Positions 42,053 through 50,259 are shown, counted from the stretch's first letter. The stretch: 64,000 nt of DNA from Streptococcus cristatus (GCF_008369405.1 NZ_VSJJ01000009.1:1-64000), one strand, 5' to 3'. A program made the numbers and translations. The notes: generated by a model from the sequence alone, not told the origin.

Positions 42053-43303
42053 CTATTTTTCAAAATCAAAGCCATAGAGAGTCGCGAAATAATCTTCTGG
42101 CCTTTCTGCCCGACGAATCATGCGAGCCTGACCATTTTCCTCTAGGAGAATCTCACTAGAGCGCAATTTGGCATTGTATTGGTAGCCCATAGAGAAGCCG
42201 TGGGCACCAGTATCATGGATGACCAGTGTATCGCCAATCTGGCTGACAGGTAGCTCCCGCTGGATGGCAAATTTATCGTTGTTTTCACAGAGGCTGCCGA
42301 CCACATCGACAGTCTCCGTCGGTCCTTCTGGCCGATCCATATTGGTAATATGATGATAAGCTCCGTACATAGCAGGGCGCAGGAGATTAACCGCAGAAGC
42401 ATCCACTCCTAGATAGGTTCGATAGGTTCGCTTTTTGTGAGTCACCTTGGTCACCAAAAGACCGAAAGGAGCCAGCATAAAACGACCCAGCTCTGTAAAA
42501 ATCTTGACCTGCCCCAGACCAGCAGGTGTCAGGATTTCCTCATAGGCTTGACGAACTCCCTGACCGATGACCGCAATATCATTTTCCTCGCCATCAGGCT
42601 GATAGTTAATCCCAACACCGCCAGACAGATTGATAAAGTCTAGCTCGACTCCTGTCTCAGCCACTACTTCTACAGCCAGCTCAAAAAGCTGCCGAGCCAG
42701 TTCCGGATAGTAGTCATTGCTGACAGTATTGGAGGCCAAGAGAGCGTGAATACCGAATTTCTCTGCTCCCAGCTCCTTGAGTTCTTTGAAAGCCTGAATC
42801 AGCTGCGTCTTAGTCATACCAAACTTAGCTTCCTCTGGATGATCCATGATACTGGTGCCCAGCTCAAATACACCACCAGGATTGTAGCGACAGGAAATCA
42901 CCTTGGGAATTCCAGCCATTTCCTTCAAGAAAGCCACGTCTTCGTAAGCATCTAGATTAATGGTCGCTCCCAGCTCCTGCGCAAGACGAAATTCCTCGGC
43001 TGGCGTATTATTGGACGAAAACATGATCTCGTCCCCAGCAAAGCCCAGCTTTTGGCTCATGAGCAGCTCCACATAGCTAGCACAGTCCACCCCGCAGCCT
43101 TCCTCCTTGAGGATTTTTAAAATAGCAGGATTTGGTGTCGCCTTGACGGCAAAATATTCCTTAAAACCAGCATTCCAAGCAAAAGCCTCATGCAAGGCAC
43201 GCGCTCTTTCCCGAATCCCCTTCTCATCATACAGATGAAAAGGCGTTGGAAACTGCGCTGTCAGCTCTGCCAAGCGCTCACGACTGATAAATGGAGTTTT
43301 CAT
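42053..43303 (-). CDS. lysA: Diaminopimelate decarboxylase
   Basis: PLP enzyme converting meso-DAP to lysine, 416 aa. PLP lysine in EYFAVKATPNP; HALLASNTV, INLSGGVGINY, FTELGRFMLAPFG and CENNDKFA follow. Start at 43303 is set by AGGAG; a frame 30 nt longer lacks one. An extended -10 TGTTATAAT lies at 43335-43343. No lysine riboswitch was seen upstream. Streptococcal walls use lysine, so this gene feeds both protein and wall synthesis. Confidence 0.95.
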   Translation of the reverse strand: MKTPFISRERLAELTAQFPTPFHLYDEKGIRERARALHEAFAWNAGFKEYFAVKATPNPAILKILKEEGCGVDCASYVELLMSQKLGFAGDEIMFSSNNTPAEEFRLAQELGATINLDAYEDVAFLKEMAGIPKVISCRYNPGGVFELGTSIMDHPEEAKFGMTKTQLIQAFKELKELGAEKFGIHALLASNTVSNDYYPELARQLFELAVEVVAETGVELDFINLSGGVGINYQPDGEENDIAVIGQGVRQAYEEILTPAGLGQVKIFTELGRFMLAPFGLLVTKVTHKKRTYRTYLGVDASAVNLLRPAMYGAYHHITNMDRPEGPTETVDVVGSLCENNDKFAIQRELPVSQIGDTLVIHDTGAHGFSMGYQYNAKLRSSEILLEENGQARMIRRAERPEDYFATLYGFDFEK

Positions 43304-43334
43304 ACACGCTCCTACTTTCTCTTTTACTGACAAT

Positions 43335-43343
43335 ATTATAACA
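43335..43343 (-). promoter_or_regulatory. Extended -10 promoter of lysA
   Basis: TGTTATAAT on the minus strand, about 32 nt upstream of the lysA ATG. No clear -35. Confidence 0.5.
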
Positions 43344-43372
43344 CAAGTGTAGGCCGGGGAGGGGAAAAAATA

Positions 43373-43424
43373 GGCTCCAGAATTTCTACAATGGTTTTAT
43401 CCATCGCAGAAACCCTGGAGCCTT
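43373..43424 (-). terminator. Long hairpin terminator upstream of lysA
   Basis: GGCTCCAG...CTGGAGCC with an inner TTTCTAC.AATGG/CCAT.GCAGAAA arm around TTTTAT gives a stem of over 20 bp. On the minus strand it is followed by TATTTTTT, so it ends transcripts coming from the accessory region before lysA. Confidence 0.75.
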
Positions 43425-43723
43425 TAAATCTTAAAAAACCAAAAAATTTATATGGAATAAATTATAAGCTATGATATCAGATTCAGTTATATACAAACTC
43501 TGAACTCGTTTGTCGGTTCGAACTTACTGAATTTGTTAGGTGTAGGCTGTTTTCTAAAAAGTTGATTTTTTCAGTACAACATAAATCATAGTTTGGAAAT
43601 AGGAAATTAAATTCGTTACTTGATCTAATACCTTTGAAAATGAGGTATATCATTGATACTATAAAAATGCATTTAACAAATGATATCTGGATATATAAGG
43701 GATAAATACAACTAATGTCATCT
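43425..43723. other. AT-rich gap at the edge of the accessory region
   Basis: About 300 bp of markedly AT-rich sequence between the lysA-side hairpin and the split nuclease-like gene. Frames on both strands are broken by stops, and no RNA structure was recognised. Confidence 0.4.
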
Positions 43724-44080
43724 TCATAAATTTTGGCGAGAAACCACTGAATAATAAATTGGAATTTTAATTATATTTCCAAATAAATTTATTTTTTTAA
43801 ACTTTACTTTAGGAACTAAATTCAGACCTCTATATTTATCATTTAAAATATCTTCTAACTTATAAGAGCAAGAATCCTTCTTTAATAGTTGTTTATAATG
43901 CTGTGTCAATAAAATGAAACTATCTGAAAAATAATCCACTGAATAATTGGTTAAAGTAAAAAATAATATTTTATTTGGTCTGATTCCGCTATATTTATTA
44001 TCAAAATATTTGTCAAAGACATTCTCTACAGTTAAATTTTTCATAGCATTTTTATTTTGTGCAGCACCTTTAGATAATAA
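43724..44080 (-). pseudogene. 3' part of the transposon-split nuclease-like gene
   Basis: 119 codons including stop. The frame enters from the transposon edge as LLSKGAAQNKNA and continues into MKNLTVENVFDKYFDNKYSG to SVVSRQNL. Joined to the 5' part at 49080-50186 by removing the element and one target copy, it gives a continuous 487-aa product. Its internal ATG (44044) has no binding site, so the fragment is probably not translated. No motif recognised in this part. Confidence 0.75.
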
Positions 44081-44088
44081 TTTTTTTA
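44081..44088. repeat. Target-site duplication, left
   Basis: TTTTTTTA, identical to 49080-49087 on the other side of the transposon. Eight bp is the size made by IS1595-family transposases. Confidence 0.85.
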
Positions 44089-44175
44089 GGGAACTATATA
44101 CCAGTTTACACCAACCACAATATGTAGTATTTTCAACAATACCAAAAAGACGACTTCCTTTCGGAAATCGTCTTT
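44089..44175 (+). repeat. Terminal inverted repeat, left
   Basis: The outer 25 nt (starting GGGAACTATATACCAGTTTA) match the right end perfectly; the following 60 or so align at roughly three in four positions. The inner end is a hairpin GACGACTTCC-TTTC-GGAAATCGTC flanked by A- and T-runs, which serves as terminator for the restriction-modification gene ending at 44182. Confidence 0.9.
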
Positions 44176-44181
44176 ATTTGA

Positions 44182-46509
44182 TTATAGATTTTTGCCATGA
44201 GGTAGTGTTTTGATATATTTTTCCATAAAGTCCCAATCGGGTTCATATTTCCCATTGGGATTTTTTTTAGCTGGTAATCTAATCATTGTTTTAGTTAAGT
44301 TTGTCTTGTACTTTCTTCCGAATGAATATCTGTATCTTTCTTTATCTAAAATAGTTACAATAAACATAGCGTTATATCTGTTTAGATTAGTATTTCTTCC
44401 AACAGAGAGTGTAGTAGAGCCGATGAAATCATGGTCTATATAATTAGTATAACCAACTGAACCTTGCCCGTCACAAATGAAAACAATACAATTTCCTCTG
44501 GTTGTTAGTTCTGGAACGTTTTTAACCCATTCCATAAATCCACCGTCTGATTTTTTTGCCCCTATATATTCTACATCTGAGCCTTCTTCAAGTAATTCTG
44601 TGGCATTTTTACACTTACAACTTTCTAATTCAAATATCCCTCCTTTTCCTGCCAACTTAAAATACTTCCAATCGGAAGTGTCTAATTCAGTACCATTTGT
44701 TTTCAATGCTTGGTCTTGGTGTCGTAATGAGTATGCTCGATATTCATTTATAGACTTCTGGAATTCTAAACTATGAGTATCAGAATAATCAGTTTCCATA
44801 TATGCTTCTGCCAGCCATTCATCAGTTTCATTAACTTGTTTTACGATAGATTTTCCAATTTTACTGGTTCTATTCCAAAATAATTCTAACCATTCTTTTT
44901 CTATTTCTTTCCATACACCTTTACCAGATGGGTCAGTTTTTTCAACTCGTCCTAGGTTTTTCTTTTTCATGAATCCATCATCTTTGTAGTAACCAAAAAA
45001 TGTTTCTTTGACATTAGCTTTTGAATGTCGTACACCTAGATTAAATACCATACAACAAGCTGAAGCGTTAGCCCCTGGATGAAATACATCAGGAGGTAGT
45101 GAAAACACTGCTTCAAGCGTGTGCTTTTTCATCATTTCTTTTTTATAGCGTATGATTTCCTTCTCTTTCGAGCTACCAATAGCACATTGCATAGGTAATA
45201 ATACAACAAGTTTTCCAGTTTTGACTTTTTCAGCTATTTCGTAAACAAAGTGAAACCCCTTAGAAGGGTCGGTGTTTGTTTTGGAAGACCATTCAGCAAC
45301 ATACTCTTTTTTACAATGTTTTCTTTGAGCGTTATAAGGAGGATTCATTAACACAACATTTACACCTTTATCAACATAATTATCCTCATTAAAACAACTA
45401 CCTTTGACAATATTTGAATTTCCATCGCCATGAATTAGCATATTGGTTGTTGATAAACCGAAAGCAGTATCTTCAAATTCTATACCATATATCTGGTGCT
45501 TCTTGACATTCTTTCGTTCTTCTTCTGTATCACAATCATCGAGTGCTTCAGTTAATGCTCTTACTAAAAATGCTCCGCTACCACAACAAGGGTCTAAAAC
45601 TACAGAATTTCTATTTATTCCTGCAACCTTACACATGAAATGTACTATATGGTCAGGAGTAAAAGCCTGATTTTTATCTGCTTTACCAACATACTTATTG
45701 AATGTAGTAAAGAAAAGGTTTAGCAAATCTTGTCCTGCTGTATTTTTGTCGTTAATATATGGTAATATATCCTTCTTGATTTTTCTCAAAATTATGGAAA
45801 AATCTTCTTTGGGAAGCTCCCTTACATCTTGTGAATCAAGTACATTATTTTTTAAGATAGTTAATTTTGTGGCTTTGTTTAAGTCCTTTTCTAACAAGTT
45901 GGTTAAGATAATTTCAATTCCTGAAATTATCTGTTTTGTTTCCAACCCTTCAAAAGTAAGACTATATTTTAAAGATAATAGACAAGTACCTACAAATTGA
46001 CTACGAATTTTTTCGTTTATTCCATATTTATGTAGCAGTTCATTTAATGAGTAAGTGTTTTGAACTAATTTCAGACGATTATTTTTTGTTCCGAAAAACA
46101 AGTCGAAATAATACTCTAAATTCTGTATGGTATACTCATTTTTATTGGCATTGTTTGAACTGATGATTCCACTATCATCTGTCCAGATTAGAAAATCATC
46201 GTTTTTAGTATTCGCAAGTATAGCAACTATTCTATTATTTGTAAGTTGTTTTTCATAACTTACATAGGCTTCTAACTGCTCGAAATCTTTTTCATTATAA
46301 GATGCTTTTGTTTCTACTAATACTGTCAGACCACCATTTTCAAAGCGAATATCTAAGTCTTTGTATTTTCGTTTGTAGTGCTCTTTTTGAAAATCCGCTA
46401 TATTTTTTCCGACTTCTTTCAGAGCTTTCTGGTAACTAAACTCATCATTTTCAATGTTTGAAGTTAGGTATTCTTTTCCAATAGTTTGTATTATTTCAAT
46501 ACGTTTCAC
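44182..46509 (-). CDS. Single-chain type IIG/I-like restriction-modification enzyme
   Basis: 775 aa. An N-terminal nuclease-like domain (about 1-140) has D53 and E66-T-K68 in LTVLVETKA. A helical linker follows, then an N6-adenine methylase with FTPDHIVHFM (283-292), SAM motif DPCCGSGAF (306-314) and catalytic NPPY (389-392). The C-terminal ~165 residues (from about 610) resemble one half of a type I S subunit and should recognise the target. One protein thus holds cleavage, methylation and specificity. GTG start, abutting a leader ORF frame (TAGTG). Passenger of the transposon. Confidence 0.85.
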   Translation of the reverse strand: MKRIEIIQTIGKEYLTSNIENDEFSYQKALKEVGKNIADFQKEHYKRKYKDLDIRFENGGLTVLVETKASYNEKDFEQLEAYVSYEKQLTNNRIVAILANTKNDDFLIWTDDSGIISSNNANKNEYTIQNLEYYFDLFFGTKNNRLKLVQNTYSLNELLHKYGINEKIRSQFVGTCLLSLKYSLTFEGLETKQIISGIEIILTNLLEKDLNKATKLTILKNNVLDSQDVRELPKEDFSIILRKIKKDILPYINDKNTAGQDLLNLFFTTFNKYVGKADKNQAFTPDHIVHFMCKVAGINRNSVVLDPCCGSGAFLVRALTEALDDCDTEEERKNVKKHQIYGIEFEDTAFGLSTTNMLIHGDGNSNIVKGSCFNEDNYVDKGVNVVLMNPPYNAQRKHCKKEYVAEWSSKTNTDPSKGFHFVYEIAEKVKTGKLVVLLPMQCAIGSSKEKEIIRYKKEMMKKHTLEAVFSLPPDVFHPGANASACCMVFNLGVRHSKANVKETFFGYYKDDGFMKKKNLGRVEKTDPSGKGVWKEIEKEWLELFWNRTSKIGKSIVKQVNETDEWLAEAYMETDYSDTHSLEFQKSINEYRAYSLRHQDQALKTNGTELDTSDWKYFKLAGKGGIFELESCKCKNATELLEEGSDVEYIGAKKSDGGFMEWVKNVPELTTRGNCIVFICDGQGSVGYTNYIDHDFIGSTTLSVGRNTNLNRYNAMFIVTILDKERYRYSFGRKYKTNLTKTMIRLPAKKNPNGKYEPDWDFMEKYIKTLPHGKNL

Positions 46510-46540
46510 TATGCCACCCCACTTTCGTAGGGAGCATAAA

Positions 46541-46569
46541 AGGCTTCCTCACAAAAACGCGAAAAAGCC
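46541..46569 (-). promoter_or_regulatory. Hairpin in the restriction-modification leader
   Basis: On the minus strand AGGCTTTTTCGCG..TGAGGAAGCCTTTT forms a stem of AGGCTT with AAGCCT plus T-run, 30-60 nt before the GTG start. It resembles an attenuator or a structure that limits ribosome access; neither is shown. Confidence 0.45.
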
Positions 46570-46593
46570 TGTTTTAGGGGTTGACAAAAAACA

Positions 46594-46662
46594 CGTCCGA
46601 TTACATAATCAGCGTGAGCTGTGAGCTGTGAGCTGTGAGCTGTGAGCTGTGATTGCGTTCAT
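46594..46662 (-). CDS. 22-codon leader ORF carrying the heptad repeat
   Basis: ATG at 46662 has AAAGGAA about 10 nt upstream and follows an extended -10. The frame reads MNAITAHSSQLTAHSSQLTL and ends IM-stop. The internal repeat codes a 7-residue period per three units. In the present 5-copy state it stops 85 nt before the restriction-modification start. With one more unit the frame would run on to a TAG overlapping that GTG start. Confidence 0.45.
46614..46652. repeat. Heptanucleotide tandem repeat
   Basis: GTGAGCT repeated five times in perfect tandem plus a partial GTGA. The unit length is not a multiple of three, so copy-number slippage changes the leader reading frame. Confidence 0.95.
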
Positions 46663-46694
46663 AATACTCAATTTCCTTTATTTTTGATACTTCT

Positions 46695-46703
46695 ATTATA
46701 TCA
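46695..46703 (-). promoter_or_regulatory. Extended -10 promoter for the restriction-modification unit
   Basis: TGATATAAT on the minus strand, about 33 nt upstream of the leader ORF ATG and about 190 nt upstream of the enzyme start. The -35 is weak (TATGAA at 17 bp). Confidence 0.55.
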
Positions 46704-46742
46704 AAATTCTGGCTTTTTTCATAGTAGAAGTTTACATTTTTG

Positions 46743-46771
46743 TTGACAATCATTCTTATTTTCGATATAAT
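46743..46771 (+). promoter_or_regulatory. Consensus promoter of the transposase operon
   Basis: TTGACA (46743-46748), 17-bp spacer, TATAAT (46766-46771), then TAAGGAG before the ATG at 46799. A perfect consensus promoter is unusual for a transposase gene and implies that the passenger genes are well expressed. Confidence 0.85.
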
Positions 46772-46798
46772 ATAATCAAGAAGTAAGGAGTACCAGTT

Positions 46799-47716
46799 AT
46801 GAAGTTTGAGTTTAAATCATTATTTGATTTACAATCTGCTTTTCCAGACGAACAGTCATGTATTGACCATTTAGAAAATATGATTTGGGGCGATGTGATT
46901 ATCAGCCCTTTTGATGCTACCTCAAAGGTCTACAAATGTAAAGGTAACAAATACCGTTGTAAAAATACTGGAAAATACTTCAATGTCAAGACTGGTACTC
47001 TTTTTGACAATACTAAAATTGAACTTCGTAAATGGTTTATGGCAATTTGGCTTGTGACTTCTCACAAAAAAGGAATCTCATCTGTACAATTATCAAAAGA
47101 TATTGGTGTTACGCAAAAAACAGCTTGGTTCATGCTAGAACGTATCCGTAAGTGTTTTAGTTCTGAAAACAACAATAGTCTTGATGATGTTGTGGAAGTT
47201 GATGAAACCTACATAGGTGGTAAAAACAAGAACCGTCATAACTCCAAAAAAGTCAAAAATGCTCAAGGGCGTTCATTGAAAGACAAATCTGCTGTAGTAG
47301 GTATGGTACAACGTCAAGGTAAAGTTAATGCTCATCATGTTCCAGATACAAAGACGAAAACATTGACTGAACAGATTGTCAAATACGTAAAGGAAACAGC
47401 TCAACTTTACACAGATGAATGGCTGGGTTATAATAAAGTAGCTAAGATGTATAATCATGACTTTGTTAATCATGGAATTAGTGAGTATGTGCAAGGTGAT
47501 GTTTATACCAACACGATTGAAGGCTTTTGGGCTGGATTGAAACGTGGAGTATTAGGAATTTACCATTCGTGGTCTAAGAAATATCTTCAAGACTATGTAG
47601 ATGAATTTGTTTTTCGTTATAATACTCGTGACTATTCGGATAGTGAGCGTTTTAATCTCCTAATTTCAAATGCCTGTGTCCGAACTAAATACAGGGAGCT
47701 GATTTATGGCTACTAA
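46799..47716 (+). CDS. IS1595/ISXO2-family DDE transposase
   Basis: 305 aa. A short N-terminal Cys-containing domain (C47, C54), a helix-turn-helix-like SSVQLSKDIGVTQKTAW (94-110), then the catalytic domain: D135 in VEVDETYIGG, D206 in LYTDEWLGY, and an N/E region TNTIEGFWAGLKRG (E241), ending DEFVFRYNTR. Zinc ribbon is incomplete compared with larger relatives. It overlaps the first passenger gene by 11 bp. Confidence 0.9.
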   Translation: MKFEFKSLFDLQSAFPDEQSCIDHLENMIWGDVIISPFDATSKVYKCKGNKYRCKNTGKYFNVKTGTLFDNTKIELRKWFMAIWLVTSHKKGISSVQLSKDIGVTQKTAWFMLERIRKCFSSENNNSLDDVVEVDETYIGGKNKNRHNSKKVKNAQGRSLKDKSAVVGMVQRQGKVNAHHVPDTKTKTLTEQIVKYVKETAQLYTDEWLGYNKVAKMYNHDFVNHGISEYVQGDVYTNTIEGFWAGLKRGVLGIYHSWSKKYLQDYVDEFVFRYNTRDYSDSERFNLLISNACVRTKYRELIYGY

Positions 47717-48161
47717 TACATTACATGACCTGCATTTTGAATTGGAAAGGTCTATCGCTCGTAGAGTTGATAGTAAGCTGATTGGTTATCAGGTCAGCCT
47801 TTCAGATGGTTTTTACAATAAATACACCAAACTCTGGGATAAGACCTATTCCTTTGATTTTGTTACTGAACATCGCTCTTTTTATACTCAACTAACAAAA
47901 CGTTGTGTTTATGACGTACTTGGAGATAGTCAAAAGAGAATTGACAGAAAGGCTATTGCCAAACAAATGGCAGAGTTAGAAGCCTTGGTTGATATTGCAG
48001 AAAGTAAAGAGGAGTTTCAGAGCTTTTTTGAGAAAAAATACAGTCTCAAATTTCCTGATTTGAACGATTGCATTTATCAGAAGAAAAAAGAGTTATCTGA
48101 TTTTGACAAAAAACTTTGGATAGCAATGCACTATAACCCTAGAAAAGATGAGGGGGAATAA
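47706..48161 (+). CDS. Transposon passenger protein 1, hypothetical
   Basis: 151 aa, charged, no membrane segment or signal peptide. The C-terminal half is helical and rich in Lys, Asp and Glu (MAELEALVDIAESKEEFQS). Not recognised. The ATG lies within the transposase 3' end, so it is probably made from the same mRNA. With the next two genes it forms a gap-free unit. Confidence 0.75.
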   Translation: MATNTLHDLHFELERSIARRVDSKLIGYQVSLSDGFYNKYTKLWDKTYSFDFVTEHRSFYTQLTKRCVYDVLGDSQKRIDRKAIAKQMAELEALVDIAESKEEFQSFFEKKYSLKFPDLNDCIYQKKKELSDFDKKLWIAMHYNPRKDEGE

Positions 48162-48163
48162 TA

Positions 48164-48451
48164 ATGACAACATGGTACGATTACATGGTGAGAGCTAGTG
48201 AACATGCTGGAAGTGACGGTGATTTGTGGTTTCGCTATCTTTATAAGGTCATTAAAGATGAGGAGACTAAACTAACTACTGATGATGTAGAGCAATTGTT
48301 GAAAAATCCTACCTTAACACCTTTCCAAAAAATAACCCTTCAAGATGCTTTAACAGAAGGTACACACACAAGAGAACACGTTTTGCAGGCGAACCGTAAA
48401 AGTCAGCCAAAAGATATTTTGAAACTCTTTAGAGAGGGTAACTATGGATAA
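48164..48451 (+). CDS. Transposon passenger protein 2, hypothetical
   Basis: 95 aa, mostly helical and soluble (TWYDYMVRASEHAGSDGDLW at the start). It starts 2 bp after passenger 1 and overlaps passenger 3 by 8 bp. GGGGGAATAATA precedes the ATG. No family recognised; a small partner before a nucleotidyltransferase-like gene would fit an antitoxin or chaperone role, which is inference only. Confidence 0.75.
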   Translation: MTTWYDYMVRASEHAGSDGDLWFRYLYKVIKDEETKLTTDDVEQLLKNPTLTPFQKITLQDALTEGTHTREHVLQANRKSQPKDILKLFREGNYG

Positions 48452-48992
48452 GAAAGTTTTATTTGAGGCTCTCAATACAGAATTAGCTAAGGAAAATATT
48501 GACCTAGAAATTATCTGTGTTGGTGGTTTTGTTCTGGAGTATTACAATCTCCGAGGAACACAAGATGTAGATGCCTTTTATCAAGAAGATGCTAAAATCA
48601 GAAGCATTATTGAGAAAGTTGGCGATGATTTTGATGTGAATGAGCCTGATGAGTTATGGCTGAACAACAATGTTGCAAATATGAATAAAATACCGCCACT
48701 GTCTATCTGTGAGAAGGCATTTAGCTATTCAAATTTGACTGTTTTTGTACCACCATTATCTTACATTCTCGGAATGAAACTAGACAGCGGACGAGATAGA
48801 GATAGGCAGGATGCTGGGGAAATTATTAAACTAGTGAAAATTCGTTCTATAAAAGATATTATCAATAAACTCAAAGAATATGGTTTTCAACCAGACCTTT
48901 CATTGATATTGGAAGTATTTGAGATAGCCTATGGTATGGAATGGTTGGCAGAATATATGAGTGAACATTATGAAGAATTTAGACATTATTAA
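48444..48992 (+). CDS. Nucleotidyltransferase-like passenger protein (DUF6036-like)
   Basis: 182 aa with an N-terminal nucleotidyltransferase-fold motif: GG (27-28) followed by TQDVDAF with D41 and D43, and further YILGMKLDSGRDRDRQDAGEII. This pattern is found in DUF6036/AbiEii-related proteins, several of which are toxins or antitoxins. No third catalytic acid could be fixed by eye. Its stop codon touches the right inverted repeat. Confidence 0.7.
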   Translation: MDKKVLFEALNTELAKENIDLEIICVGGFVLEYYNLRGTQDVDAFYQEDAKIRSIIEKVGDDFDVNEPDELWLNNNVANMNKIPPLSICEKAFSYSNLTVFVPPLSYILGMKLDSGRDRDRQDAGEIIKLVKIRSIKDIINKLKEYGFQPDLSLILEVFEIAYGMEWLAEYMSEHYEEFRHY

Positions 48993-49079
48993 AAGACGAT
49001 TTCCGTTTGGAAGTCGCCTTTTTTGATATTCTCATAAATACAATATGTTGTTGGTGGTGTAAACTGGTATATAGTTCCC
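48991..49079 (-). repeat. Terminal inverted repeat, right
   Basis: Partner of 44089-44175. The inner hairpin GACGATTTCC-GTTT-GGAAGTCGCC with T-run terminates the passenger operon. The outer segment, read on the minus strand, codes the 15-residue altered tail of the interrupted nuclease-like gene. Confidence 0.9.
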
Positions 49080-50186
49080 TTTTTTTAAATTCCTTATATC
49101 GTTTACTGAATCAACAGGGAGTTTAAATTTTAATTCAATAGTATGAACTATGTTTGCTCTTTTGTCATATACAATTAAATCTTCTCCCGGGCTACCATTT
49201 TTATCAATGTCAAAATCATACATATCTGACTTCACAGACTTAAGTTCGTTAATTTGATGTAACTCTAGTTTCTTTTGTTCATTTTGATAGAATGAGTGAT
49301 TTTTAATACTTAATAGCTTCAATATATTCTTATCTAACCTTAGAGTATTAAATAAACTTACCGATAGAATTAACTTCCCTTTTACAGGAATAAAGTACGA
49401 TAGTATAGGATCACTATCTAATGATTTAAAATTATATATTAAAAAATCTATAATGTGGTTAATTTTTTCGTCGCATAATTCTGGAATTACTTGACCTAAC
49501 TTTGCAACCCATTCGCTTTTTTCTAACTCAATATACCCAATTTCATTTGTGACCATAATTGGTTTTAAATACTCAATCTCTATAATATGGTCTATCCCTT
49601 TACAGAATTTTTTATAGTCTTCTAAAGTAAAATTGTCTATGTTAAGATCAACTGTCAAATCAAATATCTTGTCTGTTATATCTTGCAACTTTGTAGCTCC
49701 TGCTATTGCACTTTGTTGTTCCAACATATGCCAATAACCATTATATATATCATTTATTTTATACTCATCTTTCTTATATTCGAAACGAATAGTCCGATTT
49801 TGAAAGACAACATTCACAACTTGGATTTTATAAAGTTGAATAAAGTCCTCAAATTCCAAATAATCAGATATCCTTTGAAGTAATAAAATTAGGTCACGAA
49901 CTTCTATTTCCTTACTATCTACTTGTGATGTCTCAACAAGATTATAAAATATAAAAGGTAACGATTTTTGAATTATTCTAACATTTTTTTCATAGTCTCT
50001 ATATATATCTTCCGTTTTGAAAGGTGAAAATAATTTCCCCCTAGAAAGAAACTTGGAGGTCTCAAATCTAGAAATTAAAAATTTTATTGCATCATCTCTA
50101 TTCATTTTAAATAAATCATGATTTAATATCTCTTTTCTTATTTCACTTTTTTTACTCTCTAATTGCTGTAAAATAGTATTGGTCAT
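49032..50186 (-). pseudogene. 5' part of the transposon-split nuclease-like gene
   Basis: Open for 384 codons, of which 369 are host gene and the last 15 (GNYIPVYTTNNILYL) come from the transposon end. A possible PD-(D/E)xK nuclease core lies near the break: E335-D336 in SPGEDLIVYD and E351-L-K353 in HTIELKFK, a spacing typical of the fold. The rest is helical, AT-rich and not recognised. Intact length would be 487 aa. Such proteins often belong to defence loci; that role is inference. Confidence 0.75.
49080..49087. repeat. Target-site duplication, right
   Basis: TTTTTTTA, identical to 44081-44088. Confidence 0.85.
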
Positions 50187-50223
50187 ACTGATTCCTCCAA
50201 TCCTTTCCTCATAATATCAATAA

Positions 50224-50252
50224 TACCAAAAAACACGGCATTTCACCGTGTT
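50224..50252 (-). terminator. Terminator of valS
   Basis: AAACACGG pairs with CCGTGTTT around a 7-nt loop, followed on the minus strand by TTTTGG. It ends 8 nt past the valS stop codon. Confidence 0.85.
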
Positions 50253-50259
50253 TCTGTCT

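Larger units (their letters stand above)
44089..49079. mobile_element. IS1595-family transposon carrying restriction-modification and passenger genes
   Basis: 4,991 bp bounded by GGGAAC...GTTCCC. Contents left to right: inverted repeat, a 775-aa restriction-modification enzyme on the minus strand, a control region with a 7-bp tandem repeat, a DDE transposase, three small passenger genes on the plus strand, inverted repeat. The ends, the 8-bp duplication and the rejoining host frame agree on the boundaries to the base. Transposons of this family with passenger genes are known; this gene content was not recognised. Confidence 0.9.

Noticed and set aside
43304..43372. Lysine riboswitch before lysA
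   Set aside because: The leader is under 40 nt from the extended -10 to the ATG, too short for an L-box, and no conserved core was seen.
46614..46652. Short direct repeats as a CRISPR array
   Set aside because: The units are 7 bp in uninterrupted tandem with no spacers, and no cas genes are present.
44082..49086. A 6-bp T-run as target duplication of the transposon
   Set aside because: Placing the end at GGGAAC gives an 8-bp duplication TTTTTTTA that fits the family and both sides better.
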